From a candidate division FCPU426 bacterium (GTDB lineage Bacteria; Oederibacteriota; Muellerivitia; Muellerivitales; Muellerivitaceae): a stretch of 64,000 nt of DNA. Shown here in pieces: positions 1-8,267 of this stretch. The stretch is taken from the NCBI GenBank assembly GCA_027452205.1, contig DAIDGV010000024.1:156750-220749 (forward strand), given 5' to 3'. Position numbers and translations under genes: made by a program. Positions within the stretch are counted from its first letter, which is position 1. Each line of letters opens with the position of its first letter. A model generated the notes under the pieces. The model did not search any database and was not told where the DNA came from. It saw nothing but the letters and a program-made list of their open reading frames with translations.

Positions 1-406
1 AAGCCGCCGGCGCGTTTACCTTTTCGTCCTTTTTCACCAGGTCCAAGAACCGGTGGACAAGGACGAGGACCAAAAAGCTGTTGAGCGTATGCACGATCAG
101 ATTGGTGAAATGATATCCCTGCGGGATGAGACCATAGACCTGATGGTCCAAGGCCAGCGAAAACCAGGTCAGGGGGATCCAGTTGCCGGTCAAAAAAGTG
201 GTGAAGGCCCAATGAAAGAAGTCCCCGTCCAGGGACCGCAGATGGGGATTGTCCACGATGACCACCGGGTCGTCCCAGGTCACGAAGCCGTTGCGCCAGA
301 GGGGCAGGTAGAAAAAGAATGTGCCCGCGGCCAGGAGTGCCGCGGACGGCCAAAAGGAAACCCCGGCTTGGGTCGTTTTGGATCGCGGGACGCGTTTGGG
401 TTTCAC
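1..406 (-). CDS. GT-C-like membrane protein, 5' part (cut by window start)
   Basis: The gene runs off the left edge; only the first ~135 codons are present. It begins at a GTG at 406 preceded by an AGGAA ribosome site. The translation has a basic N-terminus, one hydrophobic segment at residues ~17-35, then a loop with WDDP and the phrase WIPLTWFSLALDH followed by GYHFTNLIVHTLNS. This pattern is typical of the membrane-embedded half of TPR-containing O-glycosyltransferases (TMTC/DUF1736 and GT39-like proteins), where acidic residues of the first lumenal loop act in catalysis. Lipid-linked sugar transfer to protein or envelope glycan is an inference from family. Without the C-terminus, presence of TPRs cannot be judged. 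Confidence 0.7.
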   Translation of the reverse strand, partial: MKPKRVPRSKTTQAGVSFWPSAALLAAGTFFFYLPLWRNGFVTWDDPVVIVDNPHLRSLDGDFFHWAFTTFLTGNWIPLTWFSLALDHQVYGLIPQGYHFTNLIVHTLNSFLVLVLVHRFLDLVKKDEKVNAPAA

Positions 407-512
407 GAAGTTCCTTTTCCTGCCATCGATGGGCTAATTCTGGGGCCCGGCCGCAAGCCTGTCCATTTAAATTTAGAAAGGGAAAATCGGGGCCTTGGGA
501 TAAACTAGGGCC

Positions 513-2567
513 ATGAACGACATCGGCTCCTTCCTTCAAGACTTCGCCCTGGTCCTGTGCGTTGCCGCGGTCACGACCATCGTTTTTCACAAGCTCAAAC
601 AGCCAACGGTGCTCGGTTATTTGCTGGCGGGCCTCATCCTGGGGCCCCATGTGGAGATCCCCCTTTTCGCCCACGAGAATACCGTCAAGACCCTGGCGGA
701 GCTCGGTGTCATCCTGGTCATGTTCTCCATCGGGCTCAAGTTCAGTTTGCGCCGCCTCATCCGTGTCATCCCCACCGCGGGGCTCACCAGCCTTATTGAG
801 ATCAGCGTCATGATGTGGCTGGGCTATACCGCCGGGGAATTCATGGGTTGGACCCATCTGGAATCCATCTTCACCGGCGCTATCGTGGCCATGTCCAGCA
901 CCATGATCTCTTCCAAAGCCCTGATGGACCAAAACCAGGACGAGAAACTGACCCGGGGTGTTTTCGGCATCCTCGTCGTGCAGGACTTAGTCGCGGTGCT
1001 TTTGGTCGCCATCCTGACTCCCCTGGCTGCCGGGGCCCAGCTTTCACTTTCCTCCTTGCTCATGACCAGCGGTAGTCTATTGGGTTTCCTGGGCGCCCTT
1101 TTCTTGGTCGGTTATTTGGTCATTCCCTTCATCGTGCGCCATGTGATCCTTCTTCGGAACGACGAAACCTTGCTGGTAACGACCGTGGGGCTTTGTTTTG
1201 CCATGGCCCTTTTGGCCCAAAAGGGCGGTTATTCGGTGGCTTTGGGCGCTTTTTTAGCGGGAACCCTGATGGCCGAGGCGGGCTTCACCCATGAGATCGA
1301 GCGGCTCATCAATCCGTTAAAGGATATCTTCTCCGCGGTCTTCTTCGTGGCCGTGGGCATGTTGGTCAATCCCAACGCCCTGGTCCAGCACTGGCGGGCC
1401 ATCCTGCTTTTGACCCTGGTCGTCATTTTTGGGCAGGTCATCAGCGTGACCTTCGGCGCCTTCTTGAGCGGCCGGTCCCTCAACACCGCCCTTCGCACCG
1501 GCATGAGCCTGGCGCAGATCGGGGAATTTTCTTACATCATCGCCCAGGTGGGCACCGCCCATGGCAATGTGGGCGGCCACATCTATGACGTGGTCGTGGC
1601 GGTCTCCGTCGTGACCGCTTTCACCACCCCTTGGCTCATCCGCATCTCGGATCCCATGGCCGAATGGGTGGACAGCCGTTTGCCCAAACCCCTGCAGACC
1701 TTCACTTCCCTCTACGGCTCTTGGCTCGAAAGCCTTCGCCACGGCGGTAATGAGGAGACCATTTGGAACAAATCCCGCCGGTTGGTGCGCAAACTGGCCA
1801 CCGATGGTTTCATCCTGGCGGTCATCGTTATCTCTACCGCGGCCACCATCGACAAATGGGTTCCCGATCTTCAGAAGTTCCTGGACCTGTCGGTCCTGGG
1901 CTGGCACATCCTTCTGATCACCGCGGGCTTCACCCTGGCCCTGCCCTTTTTGATCGGCGTTTTCCGCTGCGCGCGCATGCTGGCAGGCCTCATCGCCAAC
2001 TCGGCCATTCCCACCGTGGCCGAAGGCGTCCTGGACCTGGGTCAGGCTCCCCGCAAGGCCCTCAGTATCACCCTGCAGATGGGTATTCTTTTCGCTTTCG
2101 GTTTTCCCCTGATGGCCCTCACCCAGCCCTTCCTGCCCTCGGGTTACAGTCCGGCGGTCTTCGCGGTGCTCTTATCCCTTTTCGGCGTGTTCTTCTGGAA
2201 GAACGCGGTAAACCTGCATGAGCATGTGCAGGCCGGCGCCCAGATGATGGCCCAGGCCCTGTCCCACCGGGAACCCGCCAAGCGGGAACAGGTAATGGAG
2301 CAAGTGAACACCATGGTGCCCGGCATCGGCGCGCCCCAGTCCCTTCCGATCCAGCGCGACAGCCCCGCGGTCGGGAAAAGTTTGGCGGACCTCAACCTGC
2401 GCAGCCGCACCGGCGCCAGCATCATCGCCTTGATGCGCGGCGAGGAACGCTACTTGATGCCCGCGGGCAAGGACACTATCGAGGCGGGTGATGTTCTGGT
2501 CTTGGTCGGCACCCAGCAGGCCATCCGTTCCGCCAAGGAACTTCTTCAAAAGAACCCGTCTATATAG
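513..2567 (+). CDS. CPA2-family cation/proton antiporter with C-terminal RCK_C domain
   Basis: A 684-residue protein. The first ~400 residues form the Kef/NhaA-fold exchanger: hydrophobic spans start at once, with the CPA2 phrases LKQPTVLGYLLAGLILGP and LVVQDLVAVLLVAIL. Residues ~425-560 add four or five further spans. Residues ~610-684 look like a TrkA-C/RCK_C domain ending in AGDVLVLVGTQQAI. There is no Rossmann RCK_N (NAD-binding) domain, unlike classical KefB/KefC. It likely exchanges K+ or Na+ for protons at the inner membrane. RCK_C domains of related transporters (KtrA, CpaA) bind c-di-AMP, and the next gene has a c-di-AMP riboswitch, so a potassium-homeostasis pairing is plausible. 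Exact ion specificity is unknown. Confidence 0.88.
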   Translation: MNDIGSFLQDFALVLCVAAVTTIVFHKLKQPTVLGYLLAGLILGPHVEIPLFAHENTVKTLAELGVILVMFSIGLKFSLRRLIRVIPTAGLTSLIEISVMMWLGYTAGEFMGWTHLESIFTGAIVAMSSTMISSKALMDQNQDEKLTRGVFGILVVQDLVAVLLVAILTPLAAGAQLSLSSLLMTSGSLLGFLGALFLVGYLVIPFIVRHVILLRNDETLLVTTVGLCFAMALLAQKGGYSVALGAFLAGTLMAEAGFTHEIERLINPLKDIFSAVFFVAVGMLVNPNALVQHWRAILLLTLVVIFGQVISVTFGAFLSGRSLNTALRTGMSLAQIGEFSYIIAQVGTAHGNVGGHIYDVVVAVSVVTAFTTPWLIRISDPMAEWVDSRLPKPLQTFTSLYGSWLESLRHGGNEETIWNKSRRLVRKLATDGFILAVIVISTAATIDKWVPDLQKFLDLSVLGWHILLITAGFTLALPFLIGVFRCARMLAGLIANSAIPTVAEGVLDLGQAPRKALSITLQMGILFAFGFPLMALTQPFLPSGYSPAVFAVLLSLFGVFFWKNAVNLHEHVQAGAQMMAQALSHREPAKREQVMEQVNTMVPGIGAPQSLPIQRDSPAVGKSLADLNLRSRTGASIIALMRGEERYLMPAGKDTIEAGDVLVLVGTQQAIRSAKELLQKNPSI

Positions 2568-2642
2568 AGAACAACCGTTCTCAAGGCCGCGTCCCGTTCA
2601 AACCCTTGTTTTTTCAAGAAAACAGCCCTTAGAATGCCCCTC

Positions 2643-2790
2643 CATCAGCCGAGTCGTTTCGCGAGAAACGAACGGGGGACCCAAGTTTGTGGGGCTAGTT
2701 CGGTCACTGACATTAGGATTTCGTCAGGATTGAAAGACGACCTTTCCGTCGAGCCCGTCAGCTAACCTCGTAGGCAATGAAAGCGGCCCG
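2643..2790 (+). promoter_or_regulatory. c-di-AMP riboswitch (ydaO/yuaA type)
   Basis: The 3' half (2755-2780) carries the hallmark CCCGTCAGCTAACCTCGTAG followed by GCAATGAAAG, almost the same as known ydaO aptamers, whose 3' end reads CCCGACAGCTAACTCC-GGAGGCAATAAAGG. The 5' half has the matching GCCGAGTC, a hairpin (CGTTTCGCGAGAAACG), then GGGGGACCC and GGGGCTAG blocks. The closing helix can form between CATCAGCC (2643-2650) and GGCAATG (2773-2779). It lies directly upstream of a KimA-type K+ importer, the classical target of this switch, which is turned off when c-di-AMP is high. Boundaries are approximate. Confidence 0.88.
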
Positions 2791-2793
2791 AAA

Positions 2794-2819
2794 GACGGCC
2801 CCCGCGGAGATACGCCGTC
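2794..2819 (+). promoter_or_regulatory. hairpin holding the kimA ribosome-binding site
   Basis: GACGGC (2794-2799) is exactly complementary to GCCGTC (2814-2819). The loop contains GCGGAG (2804-2809), the only Shine-Dalgarno for the ATG at 2820. Upstream GCGG (2783-2786) could alternatively pair with CCGC (2802-2805). This looks like the expression platform of the riboswitch, acting on translation rather than by termination: no T-run follows. The mechanism is inferred. Confidence 0.5.
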
Positions 2820-4796
2820 ATGTTCCAAAAGCTCGAAGAGCTCTTTCTCGGTAAAGCCAAGAATCCCCTCGACCAGAACGTTTTCCATAAACTTTCCCTG
2901 GTCGCTTTCTTAGCCTGGGTCGGCCTGGGCGCCGACGGACTTTCCTCCTCCGCTTACGGTCCGGAAGAAGCCTATAAGGCACTGGGCGGACAGTACCATC
3001 ACATCGCCCTTTACCTGGCCCTGGCCACCGCGGCCACCGTCTTCATCATCTCGGCCAGCTATAACCAGATCATCGAATATTTCCCTTCGGGCGGCGGCGG
3101 CTACGTGGTCGCCAGCAAGCTCCTGAACCCCTGGGCGGGTTTGGTTTCCGGTTCGGCCCTGCTGGTCGACTATATCCTCACCATCAACATTTCCATCGCC
3201 GCGGGCGTGGACGCCATCACCAGCTTTTCCCCGGCCCTTCCATCCCTTGGATACGCGGTCAAGATCATCCTGGTGCTGGTCCTCATCTGGCTCAACATGC
3301 GGGGCATCAAGGAATCCATCACCACCCTCCTGCCCATCTTTCTGGTCTTTGTGGCTACCCATATAGTGCTCATCATCGCCGGTCTGATGGCCCACGTTTC
3401 CCATCTGGTCCCGGTCGTGCACGAGACCGTGCAAGAGACCCATTCCATCATCAGCGGGCCCCTGGGGCTTTGGGGCTTCGTGGTCATCTTCTTCAGCGCT
3501 TATAGCATGGGCGGCGGTACCTATACGGGTATCGAGGCCGTTTCCAACGGGCTTTCCTACCTGCGCGAACCCCGGGTCAAGACCGGCCGCCACACCATGA
3601 TGTACATGGCCACCTCCCTGGCCTTGACCGCCGGCGGCATCCTTTTGCTTTACATGATGTGGGACATCCAAAAAGTGCCCGACAAGACCATGAACGATTC
3701 CCTGGCCGAGGCCGTCTTTGCCGGCTGGAACTGGATGGGCCTGCCCTGGGGACAATGGATGGTCATCGTCACCATCGCGTCCGAAGGCCTGCTGCTCTTC
3801 ATCGCCGCCCAGACCGGCTTCATCGACGGGCCCAATGTGTTGGCCAACATGGCCACCGATTCCTGGATGCCCCACCGTTTCGCCAACCTGTCCCACCGCT
3901 TGGTGCGCATGAACGGCGTATTGGTCATGGGCTTGTTGTCCCTCGTCATCCTGATGATCTTCCACGGAAACGTGGACCAGTTGGTCATCCTTTACGCTAT
4001 CAACGTGTTCGTCACCTTTAGCCTGTCCCAGCTTTCCATGTGTGTTCATTGGTGGCAGGCCCGCCGGGAGCAAAAGGACTGGTGGCAGCGGTTCTTCATC
4101 AACGGCTTGGGACTGATCCTGACCTTTAGCATCCTGGTGGCCACCATCGCCACCAAGTTCCTCGAGGGCGGCTTTTTCACCCTGGTCCTGACCAGCGCGG
4201 TGATTCTCCTGTGCTTTTTGGTGAAACGGCATTACGAGACGGTCCAACTGGCCCTGCGTCGGCTGGATGACACCCTCATCAACCTGCCCCTGCCCACCGG
4301 CGACGACATCCCCGAACACGGCGTTTGCGACAAAAAGCGCCCCGTGGCCGTCGTGATGGTGGAAAAGTTCAACGGCCTGGGCATCCACGCCATCTTTTCC
4401 ATCCAAAAGCTCTTCGGCAACCGCTTCAATGACTTCCTCTTCGTGTCCGTGGCCCGGATCGACTCGAGCAAGTTCAAGGGCGTCGAGGAACTGGAGAATC
4501 TCAAGAAGAACACCGAAAGCAACCTGCAGCAATATGTGGAACTGGCCCACCGCATGGGCTACCGCGCGGACTACCGGGAGATCGTAGACATCGACCTGAT
4601 CGACGGGATGGAGCGGATGTGCGATAGCATCGTGGAAGAGTTCCCCGACGCGACCTTCTTCTCGGGCAAGCTGATCTTCGCCAAGGAATCCCTCTGGACG
4701 CCCCTACTGCACAACCAAACCTCTTTGGAAATCCAACGCCGCCTGTTATTCAAAGGCATCAATATGATGGTCGTCCCTGTCCGGGTACTCGAATAA
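2820..4796 (+). CDS. kimA: KimA-type K+:H+ symporter (APC superfamily)
   Basis: A 658-residue APC-type transporter with about 12 membrane spans up to residue ~470 and a cytoplasmic C-terminal domain (~480-658). The signature GLGADGLSSSAYGPEEAY lies at residues 35-52, and GGGGYVVASKLL follows in the first third; both are characteristic of KimA (formerly YdaO). KimA is a high-affinity K+ importer, inhibited by c-di-AMP and controlled by the ydaO riboswitch. Here a textbook riboswitch sits immediately upstream, which strongly supports the call. The gene follows a CPA2 antiporter on the same strand with a 252-base gap filled by the riboswitch. Symbol by family resemblance. Confidence 0.9.
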   Translation: MFQKLEELFLGKAKNPLDQNVFHKLSLVAFLAWVGLGADGLSSSAYGPEEAYKALGGQYHHIALYLALATAATVFIISASYNQIIEYFPSGGGGYVVASKLLNPWAGLVSGSALLVDYILTINISIAAGVDAITSFSPALPSLGYAVKIILVLVLIWLNMRGIKESITTLLPIFLVFVATHIVLIIAGLMAHVSHLVPVVHETVQETHSIISGPLGLWGFVVIFFSAYSMGGGTYTGIEAVSNGLSYLREPRVKTGRHTMMYMATSLALTAGGILLLYMMWDIQKVPDKTMNDSLAEAVFAGWNWMGLPWGQWMVIVTIASEGLLLFIAAQTGFIDGPNVLANMATDSWMPHRFANLSHRLVRMNGVLVMGLLSLVILMIFHGNVDQLVILYAINVFVTFSLSQLSMCVHWWQARREQKDWWQRFFINGLGLILTFSILVATIATKFLEGGFFTLVLTSAVILLCFLVKRHYETVQLALRRLDDTLINLPLPTGDDIPEHGVCDKKRPVAVVMVEKFNGLGIHAIFSIQKLFGNRFNDFLFVSVARIDSSKFKGVEELENLKKNTESNLQQYVELAHRMGYRADYREIVDIDLIDGMERMCDSIVEEFPDATFFSGKLIFAKESLWTPLLHNQTSLEIQRRLLFKGINMMVVPVRVLE

Positions 4797-4808
4797 CTCC
4801 GAGTGTTT

Positions 4809-4859
4809 GTCATTCCGAGGAGCCAAGCCGATAGGCTCGTTCGCGACGAAGGAACCTCA
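4809..4859. repeat. intergenic palindromic repeat of the TCATTCCGAG type
   Basis: GTCATTCCGAGGAGCC, a short spacer, then GGCTCGTTCGCGACGAAGGAACCTC. The inner arms GAGCC/GGCTC (4820-4824 / 4834-4838) pair, and outer ATTCC can face GGAA. From memory, similar TCATTCCGAG...GAAGGAA elements are scattered through many environmental genomes. Only one copy is seen here, so repeat status rests on that resemblance. Confidence 0.4.
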
Positions 4860-4930
4860 GGTTTTACGCGGGCTTGCTTTTCGTTCTTTCACCCAACCAC
4901 AATAGCCTCACTTCTTTTCGAGAGGCTTTC

Positions 4931-5734
4931 ATGAAACACTTCGCTTTCATCCTGTTGTTCTTGTCCCTGCCGCTCTGGGCCCTGGGCCAGGAGAACCATT
5001 TAAAGGTCGAACTGCTTAGTGAGACCGCCACCCTGGTCCCGGGCAAGCCCGCCACCTTCGGCCTTCACTTCACGATGGATAATGGCTGGCATATCTATTG
5101 GCAAAATCCTGGCGACGCGGGGCTGGCCCCCAGCGTGAATTGGAAACTTCCCATCGGCTTCAAGGCCGGAAAGATCCTTTGGCCCTTGCCCAAGCGCATT
5201 TCCCTGCCCTCGGTCATGGATTTTGGTTACGAGAACGAAGTCACTCTCTTGGTGCCCATTCAAGTGCCCCGCACCGTCCATGCTGGGGAAACCTTCAATC
5301 TGACCGCGAACGTTCAATGGCTGGTCTGTAAAGAGACCTGCATCCCCGGTCAGGCGGCCCTGCCCGCGACATTGACCATTGGCGATGGTAAAGGTCCCGC
5401 TGATGCCTGGATCACCCAGGCCCGGTCCCAGTTGCCTGAGAAGCAACCCAAGACCTGGAAACCCTCGGGCACCTTGGACGGCAAGCAGTTCGTTTTGAGT
5501 TTCCCGACGGGAACTACCCCGACCAGCGTTGTCTTCTTTCCCCTGCAATCAGGCCAGGTGGACAACAACGCGGCCCAGATCTTTCAACCCAACGACAAGG
5601 GCTTTTCCCTGACCCTGAAGCGGTCTGACCTATTGACCCAGAACGTCCAAAAGCTGGAAGGTTTGCTGGTGGTGACGGATCACGACGTGAAAAAAGGATA
5701 TGAGGTGAAAGTGCCTCTGTCCTCAAATCGGTAG
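4931..5734 (+). CDS. secreted stand-alone DsbD N-terminal-like domain protein
   Basis: Starting at the ATG at 4931 (AGAGG upstream) the product is 267 residues with a signal peptide (MKHFAFILLFLSLPLWALGQ). The mature part matches the periplasmic N-terminal domain of DsbD/ScsB-type reductases: GWHIYWQNPGDAG near residue 52, ILWPLPKRI near 82, FGYENEVTLLVPI near 98, and a CKETC pair (C133, C137) in the expected WLVC position. The membrane and thioredoxin domains of full-length DsbD are absent. The next gene is a secreted redoxin 10 bases downstream, so the two probably form a periplasmic thiol-redox pair; the electron donor is not obvious. Confidence 0.75.
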   Translation: MKHFAFILLFLSLPLWALGQENHLKVELLSETATLVPGKPATFGLHFTMDNGWHIYWQNPGDAGLAPSVNWKLPIGFKAGKILWPLPKRISLPSVMDFGYENEVTLLVPIQVPRTVHAGETFNLTANVQWLVCKETCIPGQAALPATLTIGDGKGPADAWITQARSQLPEKQPKTWKPSGTLDGKQFVLSFPTGTTPTSVVFFPLQSGQVDNNAAQIFQPNDKGFSLTLKRSDLLTQNVQKLEGLLVVTDHDVKKGYEVKVPLSSNR

Positions 5735-5744
5735 GGAGGGTGGA

Positions 5745-6368
5745 ATGAAGTCTTTGAAACTGGGGTTGTTGGTGCTGGGACTTTTAGTGATGGGCTTGGG
5801 GGCCTCTTACGCCGCCAAGGTGGGCGAACCCGCGCCGGACTTTACGGCGACCGGGAGCAATGGCAAGACCTATAAATTATCCGACTTGAAGGGCAAGTGG
5901 GTGGTGCTGGAATGGCATAACCAGAACTGTCCCTTCATCAAGAGCCAATACAAAGGCAAGATGCAAAAACTGCAGGCCAAGTGGACCAAGAAAGGCGTGA
6001 AGTGGTTCAGCGTCATTTCTTCGGCCCCGGGCATGGAAGGCTCGGTAAACGCGGAGGAAGCTAACGCCGACGTGAAAGCGACCGGTTCGCATGTGACCGC
6101 CACCTTCATGGATTCGGACGGCACCATCGGCCACGCTTACGACGCCAAGACCACACCGCATATGTTCGTCATCGACCCCAAGGGCATCTTGGTCTATGAC
6201 GGCGCCATCGACAACGCGCCTTTGAAGGACGAGGCCGTGGACAAGAATGACGACGGCGAACCTTTCGTGAACTATGTCGATAAGGCTTTGAAAGAAGGCA
6301 TGGCGGGCAAGACCATTTCGACACCCACTACCGCGCCTTATGGCTGCCACGTGAAGTACGCTAAATAA
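5745..6368 (+). CDS. periplasmic redoxin (AhpC/TSA-thioredoxin fold)
   Basis: 207 residues with a signal peptide (cleavage likely near residue 23) and a redoxin domain beginning VGEPAPDFTATGSNG. Instead of the thioredoxin CxxC it has NCPF (C62), as in the single-Cys 'CPF' redoxin subgroup; one more Cys lies near the C-terminus. The conserved TPHMFVIDPKGILVYDG is the cis-Pro side of the fold. A good GGGAGG ribosome site follows the upstream stop by a few bases, so it is co-transcribed with the DsbD-N-like gene. It likely reduces peroxide or a protein thiol in the periplasm; substrate unknown. Confidence 0.82.
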   Translation: MKSLKLGLLVLGLLVMGLGASYAAKVGEPAPDFTATGSNGKTYKLSDLKGKWVVLEWHNQNCPFIKSQYKGKMQKLQAKWTKKGVKWFSVISSAPGMEGSVNAEEANADVKATGSHVTATFMDSDGTIGHAYDAKTTPHMFVIDPKGILVYDGAIDNAPLKDEAVDKNDDGEPFVNYVDKALKEGMAGKTISTPTTAPYGCHVKYAK

Positions 6369-6393
6369 ATACTGGCTTTTGTTGATAACCCAG

Positions 6394-6427
6394 GGCCTCC
6401 GGTTCTCCACCGGAGGCCTTTTATTTT
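6394..6427 (+). terminator. intrinsic terminator after the redoxin gene
   Basis: Perfect stem GGCCTCCGG / CCGGAGGCC (6394-6402 / 6410-6418) with a 7-base loop, followed by TTTTATTTT. Confidence 0.9.
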
Positions 6428-6496
6428 GCCCTCAGCTAAATGGGGTTTGATAAACTGACGGCCCTAAAACGCTTTTGAACCCACGGAGAAAACAAC

Positions 6497-7195
6497 ATGG
6501 CCAAGCAAAGAACCCTCTCGATCATCGTGCCGGTCTTTAACGAAGAAAAGACCGTCCTTCCCCTGTTGCAAAAGGTCCACAAGGTCAAATTGCTGGGCCT
6601 GAAAAAAGAGATCATCGTGGTCAATGACGGCTCGACGGACCAAACCGCCAAGGTCCTCAAGAAAGTAAAGCTCCCCAACTGTTCCATCTATCACCATGAG
6701 GTCAACAAGGGCAAAGGCGCGGCCATCCGCACCGCCATTCCCAAGACCAAAGGGGATTTCGTCATCATCCAAGACGCCGACCTGGAATATGACCCGGCGG
6801 ATTACGCCACCATCCTGGACCTATTGCTCAAAGGCCAAGCGGACGTGGTTTACGGTTCCCGCTTCTTGGGCGTTCACCGGTCTTTCCTGTTCTGGCATTA
6901 CGTGGGGAATAAGCTTTTGACCTTCATCACCAACATCTTGTATGACACCATTTTGACCGACATGGAGACCTGCTATAAGGCCTTCAAAGGCGACATCATC
7001 CGGTCCATCAAACTGCGTTCGAACCGGTTCGATTTTGAGCCCGAAGTGACTGCCAAGATCTTGAAACGCCACTGCAAGGTCTTCGAAGTGCCCATCAATT
7101 ACAATGGCCGTGATTTCGCCGAAGGCAAGAAGATCACCTGGCGCGACGGCCTGGTGGCCTTGGTCTGCCTGATCCGCTATCGGTTCATGGATTAA
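6497..7195 (+). CDS. GT2 glycosyltransferase (DPM1/dolichol-phosphate-sugar synthase-like)
   Basis: 232 residues with a GT-A fold. SIIVPVFNEEKTV is at the N-terminus, EIIVVNDGSTDQT follows, and QDADLEYDP carries the metal-binding DxD-type site. The VYGSRFLG and RFDFEPEVTAKIL phrases are typical of family 2 enzymes that load a sugar onto a polyprenyl phosphate. There is no C-terminal membrane domain, so it is probably peripheral at the cytoplasmic face. Its product could feed the GT-C-like membrane transferases seen elsewhere in the window; that link is inference. Its last four bases overlap the convergent aldo/keto reductase gene. Confidence 0.88.
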   Translation: MAKQRTLSIIVPVFNEEKTVLPLLQKVHKVKLLGLKKEIIVVNDGSTDQTAKVLKKVKLPNCSIYHHEVNKGKGAAIRTAIPKTKGDFVIIQDADLEYDPADYATILDLLLKGQADVVYGSRFLGVHRSFLFWHYVGNKLLTFITNILYDTILTDMETCYKAFKGDIIRSIKLRSNRFDFEPEVTAKILKRHCKVFEVPINYNGRDFAEGKKITWRDGLVALVCLIRYRFMD

Positions 7196-8142
7196 AAAGC
7201 GCTGGCTTGGTCCAGCTTTTGGACCGAAGCCGGGCTGAGTTGTAACCGCGCCCCCGAGACCAAGTCGGACAGTTGTTTCAAACTGGTCGCGCTGGCAATA
7301 GGCGCTGTAATGCTGGGCTTGGCATTGAGCCAAGCGATGGCCACCGCCGTCGGGCTGGTCCCCGTTTCTTTCGCCGTTTCATCCAAGGCCGCCAGAATGC
7401 GAAAACCCCGATCGTTGAGATACTTCTTCACGGCACCACCCCGAGGGCTTTTGGATAAGTCAGCTTCAGTGCGGTACTTGCCCGTCAGGAACCCCGACGC
7501 CAGGGACCAATAAGGAATGACCGCAATGTTCTTTTCGCGCATCAAGGGCTCCAGATTCTTCTCGTAATCCTCGCGCTCACAAAGGTTGTAGTGGGGTTGC
7601 AAGCATTCATAACGAGGAAAAGTCTTTTGCTCGCTGATCTTCTCGGCTTCCTTCAAACGGTCCGCCTTGTAGTTCGAAGCGCCGATGGCCCGCACCTTCC
7701 CTTGCTTCACCAATTGGGCATAGGCTTCGAGGGTTTCTTCTAAAGGGGTTTCCAGATCATCTTGATGGGATTGATAAAGATCGATGTGGTCGGTCTGCAA
7801 GCGCTTCAGGGAATCTTCGACTTCTTGAAGGATGTATTTTTTGGCCAATCCCTTTTTGCCATCGCCCATGTCCATGCCGACTTTGGTTGCCAGAACGACT
7901 TTATTGCGCTTACCGCTTTGCTTGAACCATTTGCCAAGTACCGTTTCGGATTCCCCGCCCTTATGCCCCGGCGCCCAGCGCGAATAAGTATCCGCGGTAT
8001 CGACTAGGTTGAACCCCGCGTCCACAAAAGCGTCGAGAATTTGAAAAGAGACGGCCTCGTCAGCGGTCCAACCGAACACATTACCACCTAAAGCCAATGG
8101 AGCGACTTGAACGCCTGTTTTGCCGATCGGATGTAAGTTCAT
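7192..8142 (-). CDS. aldo/keto reductase
   Basis: 316 residues, an NAD(P)H-dependent TIM barrel. The catalytic tetrad is readable: D48 and Y53 (in LVDTADTYSR), K87 (LATKVG) and H126 (LYQSHQDD). The C-terminal SPTAVAIAWLNAKP and IASATSLKQLSDL are the NADP-binding stretch of the YajO/Gsp69-like subgroup. Length is normal. It is convergent with the GT2 gene (4-base overlap). The substrate cannot be inferred. A clear change of base composition starts just upstream of it (8.2-9.56 kb). Confidence 0.93.
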   Translation of the reverse strand: MNLHPIGKTGVQVAPLALGGNVFGWTADEAVSFQILDAFVDAGFNLVDTADTYSRWAPGHKGGESETVLGKWFKQSGKRNKVVLATKVGMDMGDGKKGLAKKYILQEVEDSLKRLQTDHIDLYQSHQDDLETPLEETLEAYAQLVKQGKVRAIGASNYKADRLKEAEKISEQKTFPRYECLQPHYNLCEREDYEKNLEPLMREKNIAVIPYWSLASGFLTGKYRTEADLSKSPRGGAVKKYLNDRGFRILAALDETAKETGTSPTAVAIAWLNAKPSITAPIASATSLKQLSDLVSGARLQLSPASVQKLDQASAF

Positions 8143-8267
8143 GGTTCTCCCCCATAGTTAGATGAGGGATTGTTTCATTGATAGGAGACAGAGTGCAAGA
8201 GCTAGAACGAAAGAGGACTCATGACTTGGAAAACTTCAGAATTCAGCAGAAAAATTGCAAACAAACC

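Noticed and set aside
2910-4550. 546-codon open frame on the minus strand opposite kimA
   Set aside because: Its translation is Gly/Gln/His/Asp-rich with no domain pattern, and it mirrors the codon bias of kimA, which has clear KimA motifs and its own riboswitch. A shadow frame.
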